Source: Pseudomonas sp. | Lineage (GTDB): Bacteria > Pseudomonadota > Gammaproteobacteria > Pseudomonadales > Pseudomonadaceae | Assembly (NCBI GenBank): GCA_029240955.1 | Contig: JARDZH010000032.1 | Location: 1-9,648, forward strand | Direction of reading: 5' to 3' | Length of the DNA: 9,648 bases | Shown here: positions 1-6,066 of the stretch, piece after piece | How the letters are laid out: every line of letters begins with the position of its first letter | Numbering within the stretch: position 1 is the first letter of the stretch | Made by a program: the position numbers and the translations under genes | The notes under the pieces: model-generated | What the model was told of the DNA's origin: nothing | The model's database searches: none | Seen by the model: only the letters and a program-made list of their open reading frames with translations

Positions 1-48
1 GTCTGATATCCCCGGTTTTTCGCAAGCCTCTTATCGAGAGAATCGAGC

Positions 49-282
49 ATGGAACGTTTCGCTGTCGCTGTAGTTTGCGCCCTGCTGGCAACCGGTGCCC
101 TGGCAGCTCCGAAGTCCTGTGAAGAACTCAAGGACGAAATCGAAGCCAAGATCCAGGCCAATAACGTCACTGCCTACACGCTTGAAATCGTCACCAATGA
201 CGAGGTCCAAGACCCGAACATGGTGGTGGGCAGCTGCGAAAACGGTACGAGAAAAATCATCTATCAGCGTAACGATCGCTGA
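49..282 (+). CDS. Small exported DUF1161 family protein
   Basis: This 77-residue protein opens with a signal peptide: Arg3, a hydrophobic stretch at residues 4-18 and an ALA-type cleavage site near residues 17-20. The mature part of about 57 residues is predicted to be periplasmic. It carries the KSCEELK segment (residues 22-28) and a VVGSCENG segment near residue 60, both typical of DUF1161 proteins. Cys24 and Cys63 are the only mature cysteines and could form a disulfide. The family has no known function and none is proposed here. The ATG follows a GAGAG at 36-40, a usable ribosome-binding site. The stop codon directly abuts the stop of the convergent lipoprotein gene, leaving no space for a terminator. 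Family assignment is from memory of the conserved motifs; the coding call is strong. Confidence 0.85.
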   Translation: MERFAVAVVCALLATGALAAPKSCEELKDEIEAKIQANNVTAYTLEIVTNDEVQDPNMVVGSCENGTRKIIYQRNDR

Positions 283-696
283 TCAGAGGCAGTGCACGTC
301 TTCTTCCTCGGCCACCAGATTTCGCTGGGCGTCATAAAGCATGGCGTCTACGCTATTGGCGATCGAGCGCACTTCAAACCGATAACGCTGGCCGGCCGTG
401 AAGCCGTCGTACTGTAGATCGATGAAGCAAGTCAGCTCGCGCAAATCGTCGCTCATGATGCCGATCCCGCCGGAGCGGTATTCGTAGTCATAGCGCACCT
501 GCAATTTATGGCTACCCGGTGTCACCTGAAAATAACGGCCGTCAGGCGTGTTCTCGCCATCCAGCTTGTCGCTCATCACCAGCCTTCCGGTAAAGGTATG
601 CATATCGACCCAGGCCATATTGGGGTCGACTGCCGGCAAAGGCGACGCGCAGCCCGCAAGGGTGGCGAGAATGATGCACAGTGGTGTCAGACGCAT
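283..696 (-). CDS. Small lipoprotein of unknown function
   Basis: The product has 137 residues. It starts with a lipoprotein signal peptide (Arg2, hydrophobic residues 5-14) and the lipobox LAGC with the acylated cysteine at position 16. Residue +2 is alanine, not aspartate, so outer-membrane sorting is expected. The mature part is rich in alternating aromatic and charged residues (for example YFQVTPGSHKLQVRYDYEYR, about residues 55-74), which suggests a small beta-sandwich. I do not recognise a named domain. A GGAG seven bases before the ATG supports the start. The gene is divergent from the lipoprotein peptidase at 787, sharing a 90-base intergenic region, and converges with the DUF1161 gene. 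The function is unknown; only envelope location is inferred. Confidence 0.8.
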   Translation of the reverse strand: MRLTPLCIILATLAGCASPLPAVDPNMAWVDMHTFTGRLVMSDKLDGENTPDGRYFQVTPGSHKLQVRYDYEYRSGGIGIMSDDLRELTCFIDLQYDGFTAGQRYRFEVRSIANSVDAMLYDAQRNLVAEEEDVHCL

Positions 697-786
697 TGGC
701 TAGCTCCGTTCTGGTCGGGCGATGATAGTTGCGCCCTGCCCCGACTGTCCTGCATAACAGCGTTCGATATTTCGCGAAGGCCATTT

Positions 787-1842
787 ATGCCTGGACTCAA
801 TGTTTTATCACACTGGCGCATGCTCCCAGTGCTGACGGTTTTATTGCTGAGTGGCTGTTCCAGCGTTTCCTATTACCGCCAGCTGGCGACAGGTCAGCTG
901 GAGTTGCTGCGCGCCCGCGAGCCAATCGCTCAAGTGGTCGCCGATCCTGCTCGCGATGCCGGGCTGCGCGAACGCCTGGCGAATGCACAGCAGGCGCGAA
1001 TCTTCGCCAGTACGCATCTGCACCTTCCGGATAACGACAGCTACCGGTTGTATGCTGACTTGCACAGGCCTTACGTGGTGTGGAACGTCTTTGCGACCGA
1101 TGAGTTCAGTCTGGATCCTGTGACCCATTGCTTTCCGATTGCCGGTTGCGTTGCGTACCGCGGTTACTACAGCGTTGGCGCCGCGCGCGGGGACGCCGCT
1201 TTGCAACGCCAGGCGGGACGAGACGTTTACGTGAGCGGCGTGGAAGCCTATTCGACACTTGGCTGGTTTGACGATCCGATCCTCAGTTCGATGCTGCACT
1301 GGGGAGATGAACGTCTGGCGACGTTGATCTTTCACGAACTGGCCCATCAGCGTTTCTATGTGAAGGACGACACTGCGTTCAACGAGTCGTACGCCAGCTT
1401 CGTCGAGCAGGAAGGCACTCGCCAGTGGCGTGCCGCGCGGGGGCTTGCGCCAGAACCCGTATCGCAGTCGGCCCGACGCGATCAGTTCATTCGTCTGGTG
1501 CTCGACACCCGCGAGCGACTGCAGACCCTGTACCGCCAGCCTTTGGCTGCGGATCTGATGCGCACCCGCAAGGCAGCCGAGTTCGACCGATTGCGTCATG
1601 ACTATCGCCAGCTGCGCGACGGGCCCTGGGCGGGCGACAAGCGCTATGACAACTGGATCAACAGCCCGATGAGCAATGCCAAGCTGTTGCCTTTCGGCCT
1701 CTACGATCAGTGGGTGCCCGCGTTTGAAGCACTGTTCCGAAAGGCTGGCGGTGACTGGGAGCACTTCTACGAATTAGTGGAAGCGCTGGGCCGGCAGCCC
1801 GCCGATGCTCGCAGGGCTACCTTGGCGGAACTGATGCGGTAG
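787..1842 (+). CDS. Lipoprotein zinc metallopeptidase (predicted aminopeptidase family)
   Basis: The product has 351 residues. A lipoprotein signal peptide ends in the lipobox LLSGC with Cys24 acylated and serine at +2, so an outer-membrane lipoprotein facing the periplasm is expected. The zinc site is HELAH at residues 183-187 (His183, Glu184, His187), followed by NESYASFVEQEG (199-210), where Glu200 is the likely third zinc ligand as in gluzincins. This matches the predicted aminopeptidase family (COG4324/Pfam Aminopep), whose substrate is not established. Family resemblance is from memory. The start at 787 is chosen because GAAGG lies six bases upstream and the signal peptide begins right after it. 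The frame stays open back to 508, but that stretch only mirrors the opposite-strand lipoprotein gene. It converges with the HAD gene, 37 bases away. Confidence 0.85.
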   Translation: MPGLNVLSHWRMLPVLTVLLLSGCSSVSYYRQLATGQLELLRAREPIAQVVADPARDAGLRERLANAQQARIFASTHLHLPDNDSYRLYADLHRPYVVWNVFATDEFSLDPVTHCFPIAGCVAYRGYYSVGAARGDAALQRQAGRDVYVSGVEAYSTLGWFDDPILSSMLHWGDERLATLIFHELAHQRFYVKDDTAFNESYASFVEQEGTRQWRAARGLAPEPVSQSARRDQFIRLVLDTRERLQTLYRQPLAADLMRTRKAAEFDRLRHDYRQLRDGPWAGDKRYDNWINSPMSNAKLLPFGLYDQWVPAFEALFRKAGGDWEHFYELVEALGRQPADARRATLAELMR

Positions 1843-1879
1843 CAGCGGTTTACCGGAGCTGCGCGGGCCAAGGCGTTGC

Positions 1880-2527
1880 TCAGGGCAAAAACGCAGCATG
1901 CAGCTCAGCCAGCGTTGCGAAGTGAAAGTCAGGCTTCTCGGCCGTCAGCTCTTCATGGCTGCCGAAACCATATCCCACGGCCGCGACGTCAAGCCCATTG
2001 CGCAACCCGCCAATCAGGTCGTGTTTGCGGTCGCCGATCATCAGGGTGTGCGCCGGGTCGAGCTGCTCTTCAGCCAACAGATGCGCGATCAGCTCGACCT
2101 TGTCAGTCCGCGTGCCATCCAGTTCGCTGCCGTAGATCAATTTGAAGTGGCGGGCGAAGTCGAAGTGGCGAGCGATTTCCCGCGCGAACAGCCAGGGCTT
2201 GGACGTTGCGATAAACAGCGTTCTGCCCTGCCCTGCAAGGGTTTCGAGCAAAGCCGGCACGCCTTCGAACACCATGTTCTCGTACAGCCCGGTCACTTTG
2301 AAACGCTCCCGATAATGCCCCACGGCTTCCCATGCGCGCGCTTCGTCCATGTCGTAGTACTGCATGAAGGCTTGAAGCAGCGGCGGGCCGATGAAGTGTT
2401 CAAGACGGGTAATGTCCGGCTCGTCGATGCCCATGCGTGCCAGCGCAAACTGGATCGAGCGGGTGATGCCCAGTCGTGGGTCGGTCAGCGTACCGTCGAG
2501 GTCGAACAGAATATTTTGATAATGCAT
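1880..2527 (-). CDS. HAD-family phosphatase (phosphoglycolate-phosphatase-like)
   Basis: With the start at 2527 the product has 215 residues and is a cytoplasmic HAD hydrolase. Motif I is FDLDGTLTD, with nucleophile Asp9 and acid/base Asp11. Motif II is FIATSKP (Ser109), Lys143 lies in TDK, and the acidic motif is MIGDRKHD with Asp166 and Asp170. The helical insert between motifs I and II marks subfamily I (Gph-like). Such enzymes dephosphorylate small phosphorylated metabolites; the substrate cannot be read from the sequence. An in-frame ATG at 2557 would add ten residues and overlap the upstream carbonic anhydrase gene by seven bases (ATGCTGA). I prefer 2527 because the domain begins there and family members usually start just before the first beta-strand, but neither site has a strong ribosome-binding site. 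It is probably co-transcribed with the carbonic anhydrase gene. It corresponds to PA0065 by context. Confidence 0.9.
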   Translation of the reverse strand: MHYQNILFDLDGTLTDPRLGITRSIQFALARMGIDEPDITRLEHFIGPPLLQAFMQYYDMDEARAWEAVGHYRERFKVTGLYENMVFEGVPALLETLAGQGRTLFIATSKPWLFAREIARHFDFARHFKLIYGSELDGTRTDKVELIAHLLAEEQLDPAHTLMIGDRKHDLIGGLRNGLDVAAVGYGFGSHEELTAEKPDFHFATLAELHAAFLP

Positions 2528-2550
2528 GGCGGCTTCGTTCTGGAGAGGAA

Positions 2551-3099
2551 TCAGCATGGTTGATCGAAACCCTCGGCCAGATGCTGGTCCTTGAGTTTCA
2601 CGTAATTGGAAGCGCTGTAGGGGAAAAACGCGATTTCCTTTTCGGTGAGCGCTCGCACTTGCTTGACCGGCCGGCCGACGTAGAGAAAACCGCTTTCCAG
2701 CACCTTGCCCGGCGGTACCAGAGAACCTGCGCCGATAATCACCTCGTCTTCGACCACAGCGCCGTCCATGATCGTGCTGCCCATGCCGATCAAGATCCGG
2801 TTACCCACCTTGCAGCCGTGCAGCATCACCTTGTGACCGATGGTGACTTCATCGCCGATCAGCAATGGAAAGCCGTCCGGATTGAACGGCCCGGCATGGG
2901 TGATGTGCAGAACGCTGCCGTCCTGCACGCTGGTGCGGGCGCCGATACGGATGCGATGCATATCGCCGCGGATCACGGTCAGCGGCCAGACCGAGCTGTC
3001 TGCACCGATTTCGACATCGCCGATCACAATGGCGGATGAGTCGACGAACGCACGCTCGCCGAGGGCTGGAGTGTGATCCTGAAACTTGCGAATGGGCAC
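2551..3099 (-). CDS. Gamma-class carbonic anhydrase-like protein (left-handed beta-helix)
   Basis: The product has 182 residues and belongs to the hexapeptide-repeat, gamma carbonic anhydrase/YrdA/PaaY family. Isoleucine- and valine-spaced hexapeptides (for example IGDVEIGADS, 26-35) build a left-handed beta-helix. Visible metal-site residues are His65, His89 and His94 (GHKVMLHGC), with the conserved Arg44/Asp46 pair in RGD and Gln59/Asp60. These correspond to the zinc ligands and support residues of Cam-type enzymes, so metal binding as a trimer is likely. Many bacterial members have no proven CO2 hydration activity, so the catalytic role is inferred. The start is a GTG at 3099 behind AGAGAGAG; upstream codons have no such signal. 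It is divergent from prlC and upstream of the HAD gene on the same strand. PA0066 is the expected counterpart. Confidence 0.9.
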   Translation of the reverse strand: MPIRKFQDHTPALGERAFVDSSAIVIGDVEIGADSSVWPLTVIRGDMHRIRIGARTSVQDGSVLHITHAGPFNPDGFPLLIGDEVTIGHKVMLHGCKVGNRILIGMGSTIMDGAVVEDEVIIGAGSLVPPGKVLESGFLYVGRPVKQVRALTEKEIAFFPYSASNYVKLKDQHLAEGFDQPC

Positions 3100-3105
3100 G
3101 ATAGG

Positions 3106-3113
3106 CTCTCTCT
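3106..3113 (-). promoter_or_regulatory. Ribosome-binding site deciding a GTG start
   Basis: On the minus strand AGAGAGAG ends six bases before the GTG at 3099. The frame remains open for over 80 codons further upstream without a comparable site, so this purine run fixes the start of the gamma carbonic anhydrase-like gene. Confidence 0.65.
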
Positions 3114-3163
3114 TTGGCAATGATAGGTGGCTGACACGGGTTTCAGTGCTGCGGTCGGCGTCG

Positions 3164-3177
3164 ATTGTAATTAAGAT
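3164..3177. promoter_or_regulatory. AT-rich core of the divergent promoter region
   Basis: The 112 bases between the two GTG starts (3100-3211) must hold both promoters. The only AT-rich stretch is ATTGTAATTAAGAT. It contains overlapping -10-like hexamers on the two strands: TGTAAT at 3166-3171 (+) and TACAAT at 3164-3169 (-), each one mismatch from TATAAT. I could not find a convincing -35 for either, so this is a weak proposal. Confidence 0.3.
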
Positions 3178-3198
3178 GCCTGAGTGTTTCTTCCAGCC

Positions 3199-3204
3199 AA
3201 GGTG
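3199..3204 (+). promoter_or_regulatory. Ribosome-binding site deciding the prlC GTG start
   Basis: AAGGTG lies seven bases before the GTG at 3212. The frame is open back to 3086, but those codons overlap the divergent gene's start region and the conserved protein begins with the SANNPLL segment straight after this GTG. Confidence 0.65.
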
Positions 3205-3211
3205 CAAAACC

Positions 3212-5263
3212 GTGAGCGCGAACAACCCTCTTCTGCAACCGTACGACCTGCCTCCTTTCTCGGCGATCCGCGCCGAGCACGTCAAACCTGCCATCGACCA
3301 GATCCTGGCCGACAACCGTGCCGCCATCGCTGACATTCTCGCCACTCAAGGTTCAAACCCGACCTGGGAAGGGCTGGTGCTGACCATGGACGAGCTGAAT
3401 GACCGTCTGGGCGCGGCGTGGAGCCCGGTCAGCCATCTCAACGCGGTGTGCAACAGCGCCGAGCTGCGCGAGGCTTACGAGTCGTGTCTGCCAGCGTTGA
3501 GCGCCTACTCTACCGAAATGGGCCAGAACCGCGAGCTGTTCCAGGCATATGAAGCGTTGGCGAACAGCCCCGAAGCGGCCAACTTCGACGTGGCTCAGAA
3601 AACCATTCTCGAACAGGCACTGCGCGACTTCCGCCTGTCCGGCATCGACCTGCCGCCTGAGCAGCAGAAGCGTTATGCCGAAGTGCAGAGCAAGCTGTCC
3701 GAACTGGGCAGCCAGTTTTCCAACCAGTTGCTGGATGCCACCCAGGCGTGGACCAAGCTGGTCACCGACGAATCCGCGCTGGCCGGCCTGACCGAATCAG
3801 CCAGGCAGCAAATGGCTGCCGCCGCCAAGGCCAAGGATCTCGAAGGCTTCCTGATCACGCTGGAGTTCCCCAGCTACTACGCGGTAATGACTTACGCCGA
3901 AGACCGTGCCCTGCGTGAAGAAATCTACGCGGCTTATTGCACGCGCGCCTCCGACCAGGGGCCGAACGCGGGCAAGAACGACAACGGCCCGATCATGGAG
4001 CAGATTCTCGATCTGCGTCAGGAGCTGGCTCAGCTGTTGGGCTACGCCAACTACGCCGAACTGAGTCTGGCCACCAAGATGGCCGAATCCAGCGACCAGG
4101 TGCTCAGTTTCCTGCGCGATCTGGCCAAGCGCAGCAAGCCGTTTGCCGAACAGGATCTCAAGCAGCTCAAGGCGTATGCTGCCGAACAGGGCTGTGCCGA
4201 CCTGCAAAGCTGGGACAGCGGCTTCTATGCCGAGAAACTGCGCGAGCAGCGCTACAGCGTTTCGCAGGAAGCACTGCGCGCCTATTTCCCGATCGACAAA
4301 GTGCTGACCGGCCTGTTCGCCATCGTCCAGCGTCTTTACGGCATTGAGATCGCAGAGCAAAAAGGCTTCGATAGCTGGCACCCGGACGTCCGCCTGTTCG
4401 AGATCAAGGAAAACGGCCAGCACGTGGGACGTTTCTTCTTCGACCTGTACGCGCGCGCCAACAAGCGTGGCGGCGCCTGGATGGACGGCGCACGCGACCG
4501 TCGTCGTACAGCCGAGGGGACCTTGCAGAGCCCGGTCGCCAACCTGGTGTGCAATTTCACCCCAGCGGTCGCCGGCAAACCTGCGCTGCTGACTCACGAC
4601 GAAGTCACCACGCTGTTCCATGAGTTCGGTCACGGTCTGCATCACCTGCTGACGCGCATCGAGCATGCCGGTGTTTCGGGCATCAATGGCGTGGCCTGGG
4701 ATGCGGTCGAGTTGCCGAGCCAGTTCATGGAAAACTGGTGCTGGGAGCCTGAAGGCCTTGCGCTGATTTCCGGTCATTACGAAACCGGCGAAGCATTGCC
4801 TCAGGATCTGCTGGAGAAGATGCTGGCGGCGAAGAACTTCCAGTCCGGCCTGATGATGGTGCGTCAGCTGGAATTCTCGCTGTTCGACTTTGAGTTGCAC
4901 GCCACCCATGGCGACGGGCGCAGCGTTCTGGATGTGCTCGAAGGCATTCGCGACGAAGTCTCGGTCATGCGACCTCCGGCTTACAACCGCTTCCCCAACA
5001 GCTTCGCGCATATCTTCGCGGGCGGTTACGCGGCGGGTTACTACAGCTACAAATGGGCGGAAGTGCTGTCTGCCGATGCCTTCTCCAAGTTCGAAGAAGA
5101 CGGCGTGCTCAACATGGAAACCGGACGCGCATTCCGCGAAGCGATTCTGGCCCGTGGCGGTTCACAGGCGCCGATGGTGCTGTTCGTCGATTTCCGCGGA
5201 CGCGAGCCCTCGATTGACGCACTCTTGCGTCACAGCGGTCTGAGTGAGGAAGTGGCGGCATGA
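3212..5263 (+). CDS. prlC: Oligopeptidase A (M3 metallopeptidase)
   Basis: The product has 683 residues, the usual length for oligopeptidase A, a cytoplasmic zinc peptidase. It cleaves short peptides, including signal-peptide fragments and proteasome-like degradation products. The active site is HEFGHGLHH with zinc ligands His470 and His474 and catalytic Glu471. The third ligand is Glu500 in AVELPSQFMENW, one residue further along than in thimet oligopeptidase by direct counting. The N-terminal two-thirds form the helical lid domain. The C-terminal region has the GGYAAGYYSYKWAEVLSADAF-type segment (around residues 605-625) whose glycine/tyrosine loop contacts substrate in M3 enzymes. No signal peptide is present. 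Translation starts at GTG (see the ribosome-binding site entry). The stop codon overlaps the next gene's ATG (ATGA), showing a translationally coupled two-gene operon. E. coli prlC is a heat-shock gene, but I saw no sigma-32-like promoter here. Confidence 0.96.
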   Translation: MSANNPLLQPYDLPPFSAIRAEHVKPAIDQILADNRAAIADILATQGSNPTWEGLVLTMDELNDRLGAAWSPVSHLNAVCNSAELREAYESCLPALSAYSTEMGQNRELFQAYEALANSPEAANFDVAQKTILEQALRDFRLSGIDLPPEQQKRYAEVQSKLSELGSQFSNQLLDATQAWTKLVTDESALAGLTESARQQMAAAAKAKDLEGFLITLEFPSYYAVMTYAEDRALREEIYAAYCTRASDQGPNAGKNDNGPIMEQILDLRQELAQLLGYANYAELSLATKMAESSDQVLSFLRDLAKRSKPFAEQDLKQLKAYAAEQGCADLQSWDSGFYAEKLREQRYSVSQEALRAYFPIDKVLTGLFAIVQRLYGIEIAEQKGFDSWHPDVRLFEIKENGQHVGRFFFDLYARANKRGGAWMDGARDRRRTAEGTLQSPVANLVCNFTPAVAGKPALLTHDEVTTLFHEFGHGLHHLLTRIEHAGVSGINGVAWDAVELPSQFMENWCWEPEGLALISGHYETGEALPQDLLEKMLAAKNFQSGLMMVRQLEFSLFDFELHATHGDGRSVLDVLEGIRDEVSVMRPPAYNRFPNSFAHIFAGGYAAGYYSYKWAEVLSADAFSKFEEDGVLNMETGRAFREAILARGGSQAPMVLFVDFRGREPSIDALLRHSGLSEEVAA

Positions 5264-5538
5264 CGGATACACCGGTAGTCATTACCAGGAAGCGCTTCAT
5301 CGCCGGGGCGGTATGCCCGGCGTGCAGCGAGCCGGACAAGTTGATGATGTGGAGCGAAAACGACGTGCCTCACCGCGAGTGCGTGGGTTGCGGGTACAGC
5401 GACACGCTCAACGAGCAGGGTTTGTCGATTCCGAAAGAACTGGGTACGCGGGTCAACCAGACGGCAGCGAAACCTGCCAACCCGAAAGTGCAGGGCGTGC
5501 AGTTCTTCCCTAATCCCAAACTGAAAAAGCCGGTCTGA
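5260..5538 (+). CDS. YheV-family zinc-ribbon protein
   Basis: This 92-residue protein has a compact zinc ribbon: Cys19-x2-Cys22 (CPAC) and Cys41-x2-Cys44 (CVGC) about 19 residues apart, preceded by the RKRFIAGAVCP segment typical of YheV-like (DUF2387) proteins. The N-terminal half (residues 1-55) is the conserved domain. The C-terminal 35 residues are lysine- and proline-rich and end in KLKKPV, longer than the E. coli protein, and are probably flexible and basic. Its biochemical role is unknown; zinc binding is inferred from the cysteine spacing. The ATG overlaps the prlC stop codon, so it is translated by coupling with prlC. The same gene order is expected in other Pseudomonas (PA0067-PA0068). 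It is followed by a long hairpin and then a terminator. Confidence 0.88.
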   Translation: MTDTPVVITRKRFIAGAVCPACSEPDKLMMWSENDVPHRECVGCGYSDTLNEQGLSIPKELGTRVNQTAAKPANPKVQGVQFFPNPKLKKPV

Positions 5539-5540
5539 AC

Positions 5541-5579
5541 CGAACAGCAGAGTGCGCCCTCGGCGTACCCTGCTGCTCG
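5541..5579. repeat. Long near-perfect inverted repeat after the zinc-ribbon gene
   Basis: Bases 5541-5558 pair with 5562-5579 around a three-base loop (CTC). Of the 18 positions, 15 are Watson-Crick pairs, one is G-U and two are A-C mismatches. It starts three bases after the stop codon at 5536-5538. No T-run follows on the plus strand (AATCATGG), so it is not a standard intrinsic terminator by itself. It may protect the 3' end of the prlC operon mRNA or be a degenerate palindromic element. Confidence 0.6.
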
Positions 5580-5608
5580 AATCATGGTCTGGCATTGCGT
5601 ATCGTTCG

Positions 5609-5645
5609 AAAAAAAGGGCTTACTCTGTCGAGCAAGCCCTTTTCA
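5609..5645. terminator. Bidirectional intrinsic terminator
   Basis: AAAAGGGCTT at 5612-5621 pairs perfectly with AAGCCCTTTT at 5634-5643, and the stem continues through a mismatch into CTC/GAG with a TGTC loop. Read on the plus strand, the stem ends in TTTT and would end the prlC operon. Read on the minus strand it ends in seven T residues (complement of 5609-5615) and would end the small-gene/phosphodiesterase transcript. The minus-strand stop codon of the small acidic gene (5643-5645) touches the stem. Confidence 0.85.
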
Positions 5646-5879
5646 GTTGTACCGCCCCGGTCTGAAACTGATGGTCTGAAACACCCTGGCAAGTTCTAGA
5701 AACGCCCGATGGTTTTCTCTGCGGGAACAGTCGACAGCGTCGAGTTCGCCATTGCTGTCGGAGGAGAATATCGACGCATCGTACAGCAACTCCTCGTCTT
5801 CATAGAGTTCAAGAGTTACTTCCGGATTATCAAAGTCCTCCACATCTTCAGTCAGTATTCGAACCTCGTATTTAGCCAT
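5643..5879 (-). CDS. Small acidic hypothetical protein
   Basis: The product has 78 residues, begins with MAKYEVRILTEDVEDFDNPE and has no signal peptide or membrane segment, so it is probably cytoplasmic. I count 19 acidic against 8 basic residues, and one cysteine (Cys51). The alternating pattern in residues 1-35 suggests beta-strands and the segment near 53-68 a helix. I do not recognise the family. The ATG at 5879 is chosen because GAGGTG lies four bases upstream; an in-frame TTG at 5918 lacks such a site. It is the last gene of a minus-strand run after the secreted phosphodiesterase and ends on the bidirectional terminator. Base composition is lower in GC than in the flanking core genes (26 of 60 G+C in 5821-5880), consistent with the accessory block. 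A role linked to the phosphodiesterase is possible but unproven. Confidence 0.7.
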   Translation of the reverse strand: MAKYEVRILTEDVEDFDNPEVTLELYEDEELLYDASIFSSDSNGELDAVDCSRRENHRAFLELARVFQTISFRPGRYN

Positions 5880-5908
5880 CACGCACCTCGCAGTCAGGTA
5901 AAGGTTTG

Positions 5909-6061
5909 CTAAAGCCAATTGCCAGGCCAGCCTGAATCGCGACGGTAGCCGCCGTCATATACTTCGTCTACTGACAGAAATAGCAGGTGTTCATTCATCC
6001 AGCCGGATTGGTTCTCTATCGGTATAAAGAGCCTGTGGCATGTTCCGTTCGGTGAGCGCAA
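5909..6061 (-). other. Open 50-codon stretch, possible small gene or gene remnant
   Basis: The 187 bases between the phosphodiesterase and the small acidic gene are not empty. On the minus strand a frame ending in TAG at 5909-5911 is open back to 6136, overlapping the phosphodiesterase end. After that gene's stop it reads 50 residues from a TTG at 6061, including GWMNEHLLFLSVDEVYDGGY. The only ATG in it is at 5998 (29 residues). Neither start has a clear ribosome-binding site. The residue mix is protein-like, but rare codons (ATA, AGG) occur. It may be the C-terminal remnant of a lost gene, a tiny gene upstream of the acidic protein, or chance. Confidence 0.3.
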
Positions 6062-6066
6062 AGGGT

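Noticed and set aside
508..786. N-terminal extension of the lipoprotein peptidase by 93 codons
   Set aside because: It lies antisense to the lipoprotein gene, and a proper signal peptide with ribosome-binding site begins at 787.
841..1764. Open frame of 307 codons on the minus strand
   Set aside because: It is a shadow of the peptidase gene, with no domain motifs and a high-GC third-position artefact.
1842..1865. Hairpin GCAGC...GCTGC after the peptidase stop as a terminator
   Set aside because: It is a short stem with an internal bulge and no T-run on either strand.
3797..5011. Open frame of 404 codons on the minus strand
   Set aside because: It is antisense to prlC, which carries all catalytic motifs; the reverse reading is low complexity in Gln, Val and Leu.
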